From Pseudomonas sp. HS6 (GTDB taxonomy: Bacteria; Pseudomonadota; Gammaproteobacteria; Pseudomonadales; Pseudomonadaceae), in assembly GCF_023375815.1 (NCBI RefSeq), contig NZ_CP067412.1, positions 5,270,001-5,334,000 of the forward strand: 64,000 nt of DNA. Reading direction: 5' to 3'. The notes under the pieces are model-generated. The model was not told the origin of the DNA. It ran no database searches and saw nothing but the letters and a program-made list of their open reading frames with translations. Within the stretch, counting starts at the first letter, position 1. Each line of letters starts with the position of its first letter. Below are positions 16,673 to 25,548 of this stretch, piece after piece. Made by a program: the position numbers and the translations under genes.

Positions 16673-16688
16673 TGGCATGAAGTGTGCG
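16673..16688 (+). promoter_or_regulatory. Sigma-54 promoter of the response regulator-gspE-csgG operon
   Basis: TGGCATGAAGTGTGCG has GG at 16674-16675 and GC at 16686-16687 with exact ten-base spacing. Its -24 box TGGCAT is identical to that of mnxG. The start would be near 16699, about 70 bases before the first gene. Confidence 0.7.
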
Positions 16689-16768
16689 TTACCTCTTGTG
16701 AGGCGCACTCCAGTGGGTTCGGGCAATAGATGTGAAAAGGCCGGATCTGTCGCTGCAAGGAGTAGACC

Positions 16769-17302
16769 TTGGTTAACAAAGTACTGGTTGTCGAAGACGA
16801 ACAGCTGCTTGCACAGAACCTTCAGGATTATCTGTCGGCGCAAGGGCTGGATGTCCGGATTGCACATGACGGCGCAGACGGAATCGGCCAGGCCGAGACC
16901 TTCGCTCCCGACGTGCTGGTGTTCGATTACCGCTTGCCCGATATGGAAGGGTTCGAGGTGCTCGACGCGGTCCGCCAGAACAGGACGTGTCATTTCGTGC
17001 TGATAACGGGTCACCCGACCGCTGAAGTCTGTGAGCGGGCGCGGCAACTGGGGGTCAGTCACATCCTGTTCAAACCGTTTCCACTGGCGGAACTGGCTCG
17101 AGCTGTCTGCGACCTTCTGGGGATCCAGCGCGAAGCGAAACCCGGTGCGAGCCCATCCGAAGGCTTCGTCGAACGACGCCAGAGCAGGACCGAGAGCTTC
17201 CCGTTGCAGTTGTACGATGGCAGTTGGGTGCTGGCGGACCGCCGACGAAACAGGTTGGAGGTCATGGCACCGGACGACGATCAAATGCTCACCGGGGAGT
17301 AA
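16769..17302 (+). CDS. Single-domain response regulator (CheY-like) with a novel tail
   Basis: The protein has 177 residues and begins at a TTG codon behind AAGGAG. Residues 1-120 are a complete receiver: acidic pair E9-D10, phosphoacceptor D53 in VLVFDYRLPDMEG, Thr in LITGHP and Lys in LFKPF. The last 55 residues (from about EAKPGASPSEG) match no output domain I know and include LYDGSWVLADRRRNRLEV. The receiver is similar to that of MnxR (VVEDEQLLAQNLQDYL against [15 protein letters not shown]), suggesting the same sensor kinases could phosphorylate it (inference). It leads the secretion operon and may adjust machine assembly or act as a phosphate sink. Confidence 0.85.
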   Translation: MVNKVLVVEDEQLLAQNLQDYLSAQGLDVRIAHDGADGIGQAETFAPDVLVFDYRLPDMEGFEVLDAVRQNRTCHFVLITGHPTAEVCERARQLGVSHILFKPFPLAELARAVCDLLGIQREAKPGASPSEGFVERRQSRTESFPLQLYDGSWVLADRRRNRLEVMAPDDDQMLTGE

Positions 17303-17385
17303 TGGCGCGATAGACGTTCCGGCACTCGCCGAACTCGCCTCCCGCGCCGTCAGGGCCTCAAGCCCCGGGTGTTGGAGAGCAAGCC

Positions 17386-19092
17386 ATGGAACGTCTGTCC
17401 GTTGTCGTCGAAGCGTTGCAGCCTGCGTGTGCCCCGACACGCTTCTCCAGTGAGCAACTGGCCCAGGCCCGGGCGCGAGCCACCACTAGCGGGGAACGGG
17501 TGCTCGACGCACTCAACGTCCTTTGCGAACTGGCGCCGATGCCGTTCATTGCCAGCCTCGGTGCCACCCTGCATTACCCGGTGCTCGACACCGACACCCT
17601 GTTTCTGGCGACTCCGGTGTTCGACCGGGTCACCCTCGCGCAATGCCTCAAACGTGAATTCATCCTGCTGCGGCACAACGACGAAGTCATCGGCGTTTTT
17701 GCCGACCCCTTCGACACCTCGCGCCTGGCCTGGATCGACGAATGCCTGCACGGCGCGCCGCTGTATCTGGTGCACGCCGACGACCTCAAGGCCTATCTGG
17801 CCCGTCACGAAGAAAGCTTCCACGCCGTCGAATCGCTTAACGCCCAGGCCGACGCCGGCAGCGAGGTCGACACCCTGCAAAGCCTCTCGCTGACCAGCAT
17901 CAGCGAAGACTCGAGCGTAGTGGTGAAACTGGTCAACTCGACCCTCTACGACGCGCTGAAAATGCACGCCAGCGACATCCACCTCGGCACCACCGGCAAC
18001 GGTCTGGTGATCAAGTACCGGATCGACGGCGTGCTCAACAACATCAGCAAGATCCAGGGCAGCGAATTCGCCGAACAGGTGATTTCCCGGGTCAAGGTCA
18101 TGGCCGAACTGGACATCGGCGAAAAACGCGTGCCTCAGGACGGACGCTTCAAGATCGGCATCAGCGGCCGGCAGATCGACTTCCGAGTGTCGATCATGCC
18201 GAGCATCTTCGGCGAAGACGCGGTGCTGCGAGTGCTCGACAAACAGGACCTGGCCGACAAGGTCTGCGGCGTGCAGCTGCAAGCACTGGGCTTTGAAGAT
18301 GAAACCCTGCGCCAGCTGCGTCGCCTCGCTGCCGAACCCTACGGCATGGTGCTCGTGACCGGCCCCACCGGCAGCGGCAAGACCACCACGCTGTACGCGA
18401 TGATCACCGAGATCAACCACGGCGTGGACAAGATCATCACCATCGAAGACCCGGTGGAATATCAGTTGCCGGGCGTGCTGCAAATTCCGGTCAATGAGAA
18501 AAAAGGCCTGACCTTTGCCCGGGGCCTGCGTTCGATCCTGCGCCACGATCCGGACAAGATCATGGTTGGCGAGATCCGCGACCCGGACACCGCGCAGATC
18601 GCCGTGCAATCGGCGCTCACCGGTCACCTCGTCTTCACCACCATTCACGCCAACAACGTGTTCGACGTGATTGGTCGTTTCACTCAAATGGAAATCGACC
18701 CCTACAGCCTGGTCTCGGCGCTCAACGCGATTCTCGCGCAACGCCTGATCCGTCTGGTGTGCAGCAGTTGCAGCGCACCGGCCACCCCGAGTGACGAGGA
18801 ACTGCGCGCCTCCGGCCTCGACCCGCACAAGGTCGGCCATTACCACTTCGTCCACGGCAAAGGCTGCGGTCACTGCCGGGGCAGCGGTTATCGCGGGCGC
18901 ACGGCGATTGCCGAGTTGCTGCACCTGGACGATGAACTGCGGCAAATGATCGTCGAGCGCCAACCCATCACCCAGATCAAAGCCCTGGCCTGCGCCCGTG
19001 GTTTGCGCCTGTTGCGCGAATCGGCGCTGGAGCTGGTGGAGCACGGTCGGACCACGCTGGAGGAGATCAATCGTGTCACTTTTATCGCGTGA
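17386..19092 (+). CDS. gspE: GspE/PilB-type secretion ATPase
   Basis: The protein has 568 residues. An N-terminal MshEN-like region (residues about 1-160) precedes the ATPase domain. Walker A is GPTGSGKTT (326-334); the Asp box lies in TIEDPVEYQL, Walker B in KIMVGEIRDPDTA and the His box in GHLVFTTIHANN. A zinc-type pair of cysteines (CSSC...CGHC) sits near residues 463-510. It powers pseudopilus growth from the cytoplasm, working with GspF encoded at 2349-3554. It is followed by PilM/N/O/P-like genes with overlaps, as in type IV pilus and MSHA operons rather than classical type II operons. Confidence 0.94.
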   Translation: MERLSVVVEALQPACAPTRFSSEQLAQARARATTSGERVLDALNVLCELAPMPFIASLGATLHYPVLDTDTLFLATPVFDRVTLAQCLKREFILLRHNDEVIGVFADPFDTSRLAWIDECLHGAPLYLVHADDLKAYLARHEESFHAVESLNAQADAGSEVDTLQSLSLTSISEDSSVVVKLVNSTLYDALKMHASDIHLGTTGNGLVIKYRIDGVLNNISKIQGSEFAEQVISRVKVMAELDIGEKRVPQDGRFKIGISGRQIDFRVSIMPSIFGEDAVLRVLDKQDLADKVCGVQLQALGFEDETLRQLRRLAAEPYGMVLVTGPTGSGKTTTLYAMITEINHGVDKIITIEDPVEYQLPGVLQIPVNEKKGLTFARGLRSILRHDPDKIMVGEIRDPDTAQIAVQSALTGHLVFTTIHANNVFDVIGRFTQMEIDPYSLVSALNAILAQRLIRLVCSSCSAPATPSDEELRASGLDPHKVGHYHFVHGKGCGHCRGSGYRGRTAIAELLHLDDELRQMIVERQPITQIKALACARGLRLLRESALELVEHGRTTLEEINRVTFIA

Positions 19093-19876
19093 TCAATTTA
19101 TCGCCGTGCTCGGCGCCAGCGGTGTCGGCCTCGGTCAGCGCCGGGGCAACGAAACCCTGTGGCTGGGCAGCGTCGGCTACATCGACGAAGGCTTCCACAG
19201 CTACACCGTGGCGCTGGACACCCTCGACCGTCTGCTCGGCGAACACGCCCGCGCAGGCTCGGAGCTGAGCGTGGTGATCTCCGGGCACTTCAGCCGCTTC
19301 TGTCTGGTGCCATGGAGCGAGCAGATCAGTACGCCCGAGGAACTGCGCGGCTTCGCCCAACTGTGTTTCGAAGACCTGTTCGGCGTGCCGACGCAACCCT
19401 GGAGCCTGGTGCTGTCCGCCGAGTCGGCCGGTCACGACCGGATCGCCAGCGCTTTGCCGCAGGATTTGCTGGAACGCCTGCGCACCCTGGTCAGCGGTCG
19501 CAACCTGCGTCTGCGCTCGGTGCAGCCGTACTTGATGAGTGCCTTCAACCGCTTCGACAAAAGCCTCGACGCTGGCGACTTCCTGTTCGTGGTCGCCGAA
19601 CCGCAACGCAGCGTTCTGTTGCTGGCAAGGGAAGGACGCTGGGTGTCGGTGCGCTCGGTGGGTGGCAGCGACAGTGACGCGGCGTTGACGGCGCTGATCG
19701 GTCGCGAACGGCAACTGCAAGCCTCCACCAGCGAACGCGCGTTCAACGTTTATCTGCATGCCCCGGCGCGTCTCGATGCACAACCGGATGTGGCGGGGGT
19801 GCACCTGCGCACCCTCGAAGACGATTCGATGACCGTGCGTGACGCCTTGTACGTCATGTCCCGGGCGGTGGCCTGA
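19073..19876 (+). CDS. PilM/GspL-like assembly protein
   Basis: The protein has 267 residues when started at a GTG (19073) behind a GGAGGAGATC ribosome site. It overlaps the end of gspE by 20 bases. Sequence such as FIAVLGASGVGLGQRRGNETLW and SVVISGHFSRFCLVPWSE is reminiscent of actin-like GspL/PilM cytoplasmic domains. No membrane segment is seen, which favours the PilM type. Position between gspE and PilN- and PilO-like genes supports this. It would link the ATPase to the inner-membrane ring. Family assignment is by context more than motif. Confidence 0.65.
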   Translation: MSLLSRDQFIAVLGASGVGLGQRRGNETLWLGSVGYIDEGFHSYTVALDTLDRLLGEHARAGSELSVVISGHFSRFCLVPWSEQISTPEELRGFAQLCFEDLFGVPTQPWSLVLSAESAGHDRIASALPQDLLERLRTLVSGRNLRLRSVQPYLMSAFNRFDKSLDAGDFLFVVAEPQRSVLLLAREGRWVSVRSVGGSDSDAALTALIGRERQLQASTSERAFNVYLHAPARLDAQPDVAGVHLRTLEDDSMTVRDALYVMSRAVA

Positions 19877-19877
19877 C

Positions 19878-20423
19878 ATGCGCGCCTTGAACCTCGACTT
19901 TCAACCACGTCCGCGTTCCGGCCCGTTGGGCTGGAGCTTGCTCGGCGGCGGTGTGTTCCTTGCGCTGGTTTGCTTCGGCGTCCAGCAGCATCTCGGTGAT
20001 CAGGCCGAACAGCAGCAAGGTCACTTGCAGCACACCCAGCGCCAGCTCACCGGCGACAGCGGCAGCAAAACAACATTGAGCCCGGCGGAAACCCGCGAGC
20101 AGGCGCAGAACCTCGCCGAAATGCGCAAGGTCTCGCAGCAACTGCGTCGCCCCTGGGAACGCCTGTTCGCCATGCTCGAAGCCATGCCGCGCGACGACAT
20201 CGCCTTGCTGACCCTGACCCCGGATGCACGCAAAGGTCAGGTGCGGATCAGCGCCGAGGCGCGGGATCTGCAAGCGATGCTGGATTTTCACAAACGGCTG
20301 GAGGCCAGCGACGAGCTGTCCGACGTGTCGCTGCTGAGCCACGAAATCGTCGTCAAATCGCCGGAGCAACCGGTGCAATTCAACCTGTCGGCAACCTGGG
20401 AGATGGGCGATGCGAATCCCTAG
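19878..20423 (+). CDS. PilN-like inner-membrane assembly protein
   Basis: The protein has 181 residues. A short cytoplasmic N-terminus NLDFQPRP is followed by one membrane helix (about residues 18-37, LGWSLLGGGVFLALVCFG), a coiled-coil-prone stretch rich in Gln and Glu, and a ferredoxin-like periplasmic domain. The N-terminus resembles the PilN INLLP motif that docks into PilM. It starts one base after the previous stop and overlaps the next gene by 14 bases. Confidence 0.7.
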   Translation: MRALNLDFQPRPRSGPLGWSLLGGGVFLALVCFGVQQHLGDQAEQQQGHLQHTQRQLTGDSGSKTTLSPAETREQAQNLAEMRKVSQQLRRPWERLFAMLEAMPRDDIALLTLTPDARKGQVRISAEARDLQAMLDFHKRLEASDELSDVSLLSHEIVVKSPEQPVQFNLSATWEMGDANP

Positions 20424-20958
20424 ACTGATCGTCCACGAATACCTGCAAGGCCTCGGCGTTCCGGGCCTGGTCGGGCTGGCGCTGCTGTTGGCGACGTTGA
20501 TCTGGGCACTGGGCGGCTTGCTGCCGGGCTGGCAATCGCTGCAACAGCTCAGCCAGCAGACCCAGGAGGCCACCGAATACCTGGCCAAGGTCGAGGACGG
20601 CAGCATCGCGCCGCCGGTGGTGCCGCAACGTCAGCTCGATGATTTTCGCAACAAGCTGCCGGCCCAGCCGCAGGCCACCGTCGCCATCGACCGCATCTAC
20701 GCCCTGGCCGCGCAGGAACACATCACCCTGGCGCGCGGCGAATACGCCCTCGGCGTCGATCCCAAGACTCACCTGGCGCGCTACCAAATCCTGTTGCCGG
20801 TGCGTGGCAGCTACCCGCAACTGCGCCGCTTCCTGCACGCCTTGCTCGGCCAGTTGCCGGCGGTGGTGGTGGAAGACGTCGAGTTTCAACGCAAGAAGAT
20901 CGCCGACACCGACCTCAACGGCCGGATCCGTATGACCCTTTACCTGTCGAGGTCGTGA
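20410..20958 (+). CDS. PilO/GspM-like inner-membrane assembly protein
   Basis: The protein has 182 residues with a membrane helix at about 18-37 (LVGLALLLATLIWALGGLLP), a coiled coil (LQQLSQQTQEATEYLAKV) and a ferredoxin-like domain (YQILLPVRGSYPQLRRFLHALL, VVEDVEFQRKK) typical of PilO. It would pair with the PilN-like protein to form the periplasmic part of the alignment complex. Its stop overlaps the next ATG as TGATG. Confidence 0.75.
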   Translation: MRIPRLIVHEYLQGLGVPGLVGLALLLATLIWALGGLLPGWQSLQQLSQQTQEATEYLAKVEDGSIAPPVVPQRQLDDFRNKLPAQPQATVAIDRIYALAAQEHITLARGEYALGVDPKTHLARYQILLPVRGSYPQLRRFLHALLGQLPAVVVEDVEFQRKKIADTDLNGRIRMTLYLSRS

Positions 20959-21476
20959 TGAACACCAAGCGCGTAACAGGGTGGGTGGCGTTCTTCGGCG
21001 TGGCGGCGGCGCTGGCCTGGTTGCCCGAATATTTCTCGCCGAGCGACGACGCGGACGCCACTGACGTCGCCGTTTCGACCCCGGCCAAAGCCACCGCCAT
21101 TGGCGCCTTGCCGGCCAGCAGTGCCAAGGCTGGAGCAACACCGATCAAGGACCTGAGCCCGGCCGGCGACCTGTTTGCCGCCAAGTCCTGGAAGGCTGCG
21201 CCGACCCTGGCCACGGTCACCGAACAACCCGTCAACCTGACCCCGGTGGTGCAAGCCCCGAGCCTGCCACCGGTGCCGTTCCAGTTCGTCGGCCGCCTGC
21301 ATGACCGCAGCGACCTGCAGGTGTTTTTGCAGGACGGCGAAAAAATCTACGTCGTGCGCAACGGGGATGTGATCGACGACACCTGGAAGATCACCGGCAT
21401 TTCCGATCTGGAATTGAGCCTGGTCTACCTGCCTCTGCATTTGTCGCAGACCTTGTCTGTGGGGAGTACGCAATGA
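20958..21476 (+). CDS. PilP/GspC-like periplasmic linker
   Basis: The protein has 172 residues with an N-terminal membrane anchor (VTGWVAFFGVAAALAWLP), an Ala/Pro/Thr-rich linker and a C-terminal small beta domain. That domain includes PFQFVGRLHDRSDLQVFLQ and DGEKIYVVRNGDVIDDTWKI, the pattern of GspC homology-region/PilP domains that contact the secretin N0 domain. The next gene is that secretin, overlapping as ATGA, which supports the call. Confidence 0.7.
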   Translation: MNTKRVTGWVAFFGVAAALAWLPEYFSPSDDADATDVAVSTPAKATAIGALPASSAKAGATPIKDLSPAGDLFAAKSWKAAPTLATVTEQPVNLTPVVQAPSLPPVPFQFVGRLHDRSDLQVFLQDGEKIYVVRNGDVIDDTWKITGISDLELSLVYLPLHLSQTLSVGSTQ

Positions 21477-23320
21477 ACAGATCCCGTTTGCTGATGAGCC
21501 TTGGCCTGTGCGCCGGGCTGGCCGCGTGCAGCACCGCACAGGTCGCCAACAAGGAGGCTTCCGACCTGATCGATCAGGGGCAGTACGAGGCGGGCCTGGC
21601 CCGGATCCAGGAAGGCTTGCGGGAAAATCCACGGGATACCGAACTGCACCTGCTGCTCAACAGCGGCCGGGCCAAGGCGATCACAGCCCTGCTGACGTCG
21701 GGTGACACCGACCGCGCCCGCCGCGACTTCGCCAACGCACGCCTGGCCTACAGCCGCGTGCTGACCATCGAACCGAACAACCGCCGCGCCCAGGATGCCC
21801 TGCGCCAGCTCGACTACCTGCGCAGCATGGACGAGAAACTCGAGCTGGCCCGTGGCGACCTGCGTCGTGGCGACATCTACGGCGCCGACCGGCAGGTCAA
21901 ACAGATCCTCGAGCTGGACCCGAAAAACGACGGTGCGTTGGAGCTGCAAGGCAACATCCGCCTGGTGCAAAGCCGCAACGTGATCCAGTACCCACAACTG
22001 CGCACCCGACTCGACCGCCCGGTGACCCTGGAATTTCGCGACGCCAACCTCAAGACCATTTTCGAAGTGCTGTCCCAGGTTGCCGGGCTGAATTTCATCT
22101 TCGACAAAGACCTGCGTCCGGACATGAAAGCCACGATCTTCGTGCGTGACGTGCGCATCGAAGACGCGGTGGCTTTGCTGCTGCAACAAAACCAGTTGCA
22201 CCAGAAAGTGGTGAACGAAAACACCTTGCTGATCTACCCGGACTCGCCGCAGAAGCTCAAGGACTATCAAGAGCTGGTGATGCGCACGTTCTACCTGACC
22301 AGCATCGACGCCAACACCGCGCTGAACATGATCAAGACCATGCTCAAGACCCGCGACGTGTTCGTTGACGAGCGCCTGAACACCCTGACCATGCGCGACA
22401 CCGAAGACGCGATCCGTATGGCCGAGAAGCTCCTGCAATCGCAAGATCAGTCCAACCCTGAAGTGGTGCTGGAAGTGGAAGTGATGGAAGTCGCCACCCA
22501 GCGCATTCTCGATCTGGGCCTGCAATGGCCGAGCACCTTCGGCGTGCTGAACAGTGACGGTTCGCCCGTCACGCTGCTGGGCCAGCTCAAGGGCATCAAC
22601 TCCGACCGCATCTCGATCGGGCCATCGCCGCAGGCCAAGATCAATGCGCAGGACAACGACATCAACACCCTCGCCAGCCCGGTGATCCGCGTCAGCAACC
22701 GCGAACAGGCGCGCATTCACATTGGTCAACGCGTGCCGATCATCAGCGCCACGTCGGTACCGTCCACGCAAGGCCCGGTAATCACCGAAAGCGTGACCTA
22801 TCTGGATGTCGGCCTGAAGCTCGAGGTGACTCCAACGGTGCACCTGAACAACGAAGTGGCGATCAAAATTGCGCTGGAAGTGAGTAACGCCACACCGCTG
22901 GAACCGACCCGCCAAGGCACGATCCCGGTGCAGGTCGACACCCGCAACGCGCAGACCTCGCTACGCCTGCATGACGGTGAAACGCAGATCCTCGCCGGGC
23001 TGGTGCGCAACGACCATGGCGCCACCGGCAACAAGATTCCGGGGCTGGGTGACATTCCGGGTCTGGGCCGGCTGTTCGGCAGCAACAAGGATACCGTCGG
23101 CAAATCGGAACTGGTGCTCTCGATCACCCCACGGATCGTGCGCAACCTGCCTTACCAGAGTCCGTCGGACATGGAATTCCCGACCGGCACCGAAACCAGC
23201 ATGCACATCCAGGCGCCGGATCGCTCGCAGAACTTCGTGATGCCAACGCCTGCCGCGCAGCCTCGCGCCATCGGTGATGCCGCCGTGGCAACCACTCGTG
23301 TCACTGTCGAGAAGCCTTGA
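21473..23320 (+). CDS. gspD: Outer-membrane secretin lipoprotein with N-terminal TPR region
   Basis: The protein has 615 residues. A lipoprotein signal ends at LAAC (Cys19). Residues about 26-165 form TPR-like helical repeats (NPRDTELHLLLNSGRAKAI, DRARRDFANARLAYSRVLTI). An N0/STN-like domain follows (VTLEFRDANLKTIFEVLSQV), then an N1 domain and the secretin barrel (VPIISATSVPSTQGPV, ESVTYLDVGLKLEVTPTV, IPGLGDIPGLGRLFGS). It forms the outer-membrane gate of the pseudopilus machine. A TPR-secretin lipoprotein can be self-piloting, so no separate pilotin is needed (inference). This architecture is closer to MshL/PilQ-type systems than to canonical XcpQ. Confidence 0.9.
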   Translation: MNRSRLLMSLGLCAGLAACSTAQVANKEASDLIDQGQYEAGLARIQEGLRENPRDTELHLLLNSGRAKAITALLTSGDTDRARRDFANARLAYSRVLTIEPNNRRAQDALRQLDYLRSMDEKLELARGDLRRGDIYGADRQVKQILELDPKNDGALELQGNIRLVQSRNVIQYPQLRTRLDRPVTLEFRDANLKTIFEVLSQVAGLNFIFDKDLRPDMKATIFVRDVRIEDAVALLLQQNQLHQKVVNENTLLIYPDSPQKLKDYQELVMRTFYLTSIDANTALNMIKTMLKTRDVFVDERLNTLTMRDTEDAIRMAEKLLQSQDQSNPEVVLEVEVMEVATQRILDLGLQWPSTFGVLNSDGSPVTLLGQLKGINSDRISIGPSPQAKINAQDNDINTLASPVIRVSNREQARIHIGQRVPIISATSVPSTQGPVITESVTYLDVGLKLEVTPTVHLNNEVAIKIALEVSNATPLEPTRQGTIPVQVDTRNAQTSLRLHDGETQILAGLVRNDHGATGNKIPGLGDIPGLGRLFGSNKDTVGKSELVLSITPRIVRNLPYQSPSDMEFPTGTETSMHIQAPDRSQNFVMPTPAAQPRAIGDAAVATTRVTVEKP

Positions 23321-23322
23321 TC

Positions 23323-23796
23323 ATGAACGCCTCCCAGCGCGGTTTTACCTTGATCGAAGTCGTGGTGACGCTGGCCCTGATCGGCCTGCTGGCCGGCATG
23401 GCCGCGCCGTTGACCGAGACCCTGGTGCGGCGTGGCAAGGAGCAGGAACTGCGCACCGCGCTGTATCAGATCCGCGATGGCATCGACGCCTACAAGCGTG
23501 CCTTCGATGCCGGCTACATCGAGAAATCGCTGAACAGCAGCGGTTACCCGCCGAACCTCAAGGCACTGGTGGAAGGCGTGCGCGACGTGCGCAGTGCCAA
23601 GGGGGCCAAGTTCTACTTTCTGCGCCGGATACCCCGCGATCCGCTGGTGCCGGCCAAGCGTGACGACAACGGCGGTTGGGGCCTGCGGGCCTACGACAGT
23701 TCAGCCCAGAACCCGCGCGATGGCGAAGACGTGTTCGACGTCTACTCCCACGCCAAGGGCCGTGGCCTCAACGGCATCGCTTACAGCGAGTGGTGA
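23323..23796 (+). CDS. GspG-like pseudopilin 1
   Basis: The protein has 157 residues from the ATG at 23323; a TTG at 23317 overlaps the secretin stop. The prepilin site is QRG^FTLIEVVVTLALIGLLAG with Glu5. The globular domain (LRTALYQIRDGIDAYKRAFDAG, RRIPRDPLVPAKR, NGGWGLRAYDSS) is GspG-like, with a closing GIAYSEW. It is distinct from the gspG at 3551. Confidence 0.9.
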   Translation: MNASQRGFTLIEVVVTLALIGLLAGMAAPLTETLVRRGKEQELRTALYQIRDGIDAYKRAFDAGYIEKSLNSSGYPPNLKALVEGVRDVRSAKGAKFYFLRRIPRDPLVPAKRDDNGGWGLRAYDSSAQNPRDGEDVFDVYSHAKGRGLNGIAYSEW

Positions 23797-23801
23797 CTCT
23801 C

Positions 23802-24176
23802 ATGCGCCGGGAAAAGGGTTTTACCTTGCTCGAACTGATGGTGGTGATGGCGATCATCGCGACCCTGATGACCATCGCCTTGCCACGCTACTTCAACAGT
23901 CTCGAAGCCTCGAAAGAGACCACGTTGCACCAGAGCCTGTCGGCTATGCGCGAGGCGCTGGATCACTACTACGGCGACACCGGGCGTTATCCCGATTCCA
24001 TCGAGCAACTGGTCGAACAGCGTTACCTGCGCAATGCGCCACTGGACCCGATCACTGAGCGCAATGACCAGTGGGTGCTGGTCGCGCCGCCGGAAGGTGT
24101 GGCGGGTGGCGTGGCCGATATCAAGAGCGGTGCTACCGGGAGGGCGCGTGATGGCAGCCAGTATTCCGAGTGGTAA
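23802..24176 (+). CDS. GspG-like pseudopilin 2
   Basis: The protein has 124 residues: a short leader MRREKG, a cleavage motif G^FTLLELMVVMAIIATLMTI with Glu5, then SLSAMREALDHYYGDTGRYP and NAPLDPIT, a compact pseudopilin fold. It ends SQYSEW, matching the SEW end of the previous pseudopilin. Its C-terminal coding part overlaps the next pseudopilin gene by 26 bases. Confidence 0.9.
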   Translation: MRREKGFTLLELMVVMAIIATLMTIALPRYFNSLEASKETTLHQSLSAMREALDHYYGDTGRYPDSIEQLVEQRYLRNAPLDPITERNDQWVLVAPPEGVAGGVADIKSGATGRARDGSQYSEW

Positions 24177-24702
24177 GCGCGCGGAGCAGGGCGGGTTCAC
24201 CTACCTGGGCGTGCTGTTCCTGATCGTGATCATGGGCATGGGCCTGGCCAGTGCCGGCGAGTTGTGGTCGACGGTTTCGCGGCGTGATCGCGAGAAGCAA
24301 CTGCTGTGGGTCGGCACCCAGTACGCCCAGGCGCTGCGCAGCTACTACCGCAGTTCGCCGGGGTTGGCGCAGTACCCGAAAGAACTCGCTGACTTGCTCG
24401 ACGACCAGCGTTTTCCAGAAGCCCGGCATCACCTGCGTCAGCTCTACCCTGACCCGATTGGCGGCGGCGAATGGGCGCTGCAACGGGGCTTCGACGGACG
24501 CATCACCGGGATCAACAGTCCGTCCACCGAGGTGCCGTTGAAGCAGGCGGACTTCCCGTCGCAATGGTCGGACTTTGAAGGCATGCAGCGTTATTCGGAC
24601 TGGCAGTTCGTCGCTGAAAAAGCCTTTCTCGATGGCACCGGCCCTGGCAACGGGTCCCCGGTCAAAGGCCAGTCGGCCTTGCCGCAGGCGTTGCAGCCAT
24701 GA
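24151..24702 (+). CDS. Minor pseudopilin without Glu5
   Basis: The protein has 183 residues; the ATG at 24151 follows a GGGAGGG ribosome site. The prepilin-like segment is QGG^FTYLGVLFLIVIMGMGLA, where mature position 5 is Gly instead of Glu. Loss of Glu5 is typical of tip pseudopilins such as GspK (family knowledge), so this may initiate the pseudopilus. The rest (LWVGTQYAQALRSYYRSSPG, LYPDPIGGGEWALQRGFDGR) is of no assigned family but resembles other type II-like minor pilins. The stop overlaps csgE as ATGA. Confidence 0.8.
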   Translation: MAASIPSGKRAEQGGFTYLGVLFLIVIMGMGLASAGELWSTVSRRDREKQLLWVGTQYAQALRSYYRSSPGLAQYPKELADLLDDQRFPEARHHLRQLYPDPIGGGEWALQRGFDGRITGINSPSTEVPLKQADFPSQWSDFEGMQRYSDWQFVAEKAFLDGTGPGNGSPVKGQSALPQALQP

Positions 24703-25091
24703 GCCGGCAATGGTGGTGCGCGTTGATCTTCGCTGCCGTGGCGTCTTTCGCCAGCGCCGCCGAGGAAGACGAAATGATGGGTTTCATCGTCGACGACACG
24801 ATCTCGCACATCGGCCACGACTTTTACTACTCGTTCAGCGAACGCCTGCGCGACACCAGTCCGATGGATTTCAACCTGGTGGTGCGCGAGCGCCCCGATG
24901 CGCGCTGGGGCAGCCTGGTGACCGTGGAATATCAGCAACGCCTGGTGTATCGGCGCTTCCTGCCGCCGAACACCGTAGAACTGAAGGACGAGGCCTACGA
25001 GGCCGCCGACTCGGTTCGACTGGAGGTCGTCCGGCGCAAGCTGGAAGCCTTGTTGCAGGACACCACCGACCTTGAGAAGGACGAACTATGA
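24699..25091 (+). CDS. csgE: CsgE curli secretion specificity factor
   Basis: The protein has 130 residues with a signal peptide ending ASFASA. The mature chain has the CsgE pattern: GFIVDDTISHIGHDFYYSF, LVVRERPDARWGSLVTVEY and VYRRFLPPN. In curli systems CsgE caps the CsgG channel and guides CsgA to it (established). Its ATGA overlap with the last pseudopilin gene puts the curli secretion genes in the same transcription unit as the pseudopilus machine. Confidence 0.93.
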   Translation: MSRQWWCALIFAAVASFASAAEEDEMMGFIVDDTISHIGHDFYYSFSERLRDTSPMDFNLVVRERPDARWGSLVTVEYQQRLVYRRFLPPNTVELKDEAYEAADSVRLEVVRRKLEALLQDTTDLEKDEL

Positions 25092-25519
25092 ACACGACAA
25101 CGTTCTCACGGCGCCGCGGATTCTGGATCTCGGGGTTGTTGATCGGGCTTGCCAGCGCCGCCGGCGTCCAGGCCACCGAACTGGTCTACACGCCGGTCAA
25201 CCCGTCGTTCGGCGGCAACCCGCTCAACGGCACCTGGCTGCTCAACAACGCCCAGGCGCAAAACGATTTCGATGATCCGGACCTCAAGAAACGTACGACT
25301 GTGGCCGGCACTTCGGCGCTCGAACGTTTCACCAGTCAATTGCAGTCGCGGTTGCTAGGGCAACTGCTGGACAACATCTCCACCGGCAACACGGGGAGCC
25401 TGTCCACCGACGCTTTTATCGTCAACGTCGTCGATGACTCGGGGGCACTCACGATTGAAGTGACCGACCGAGCGAGCGGCGAGGTTTCTGAAATCAAGGT
25501 GAACGGCCTCAACCCATGA
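25088..25519 (+). CDS. csgF: CsgF curli assembly factor
   Basis: The protein has 143 residues with a signal peptide ending GVQA. The conserved CsgF start ELVYTPVNPSFGGNPLNGTW follows, then LLNNAQAQN and a C-terminal beta region (DAFIVNVVDDSGALTIEVTD). CsgF extends the CsgG pore and couples secretion to nucleation by CsgB at the surface. It overlaps csgE by four bases. Confidence 0.95.
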   Translation: MNTTTFSRRRGFWISGLLIGLASAAGVQATELVYTPVNPSFGGNPLNGTWLLNNAQAQNDFDDPDLKKRTTVAGTSALERFTSQLQSRLLGQLLDNISTGNTGSLSTDAFIVNVVDDSGALTIEVTDRASGEVSEIKVNGLNP

Positions 25520-25548
25520 CGGGATGACGGTTCCGGGGAGTGATGGAC

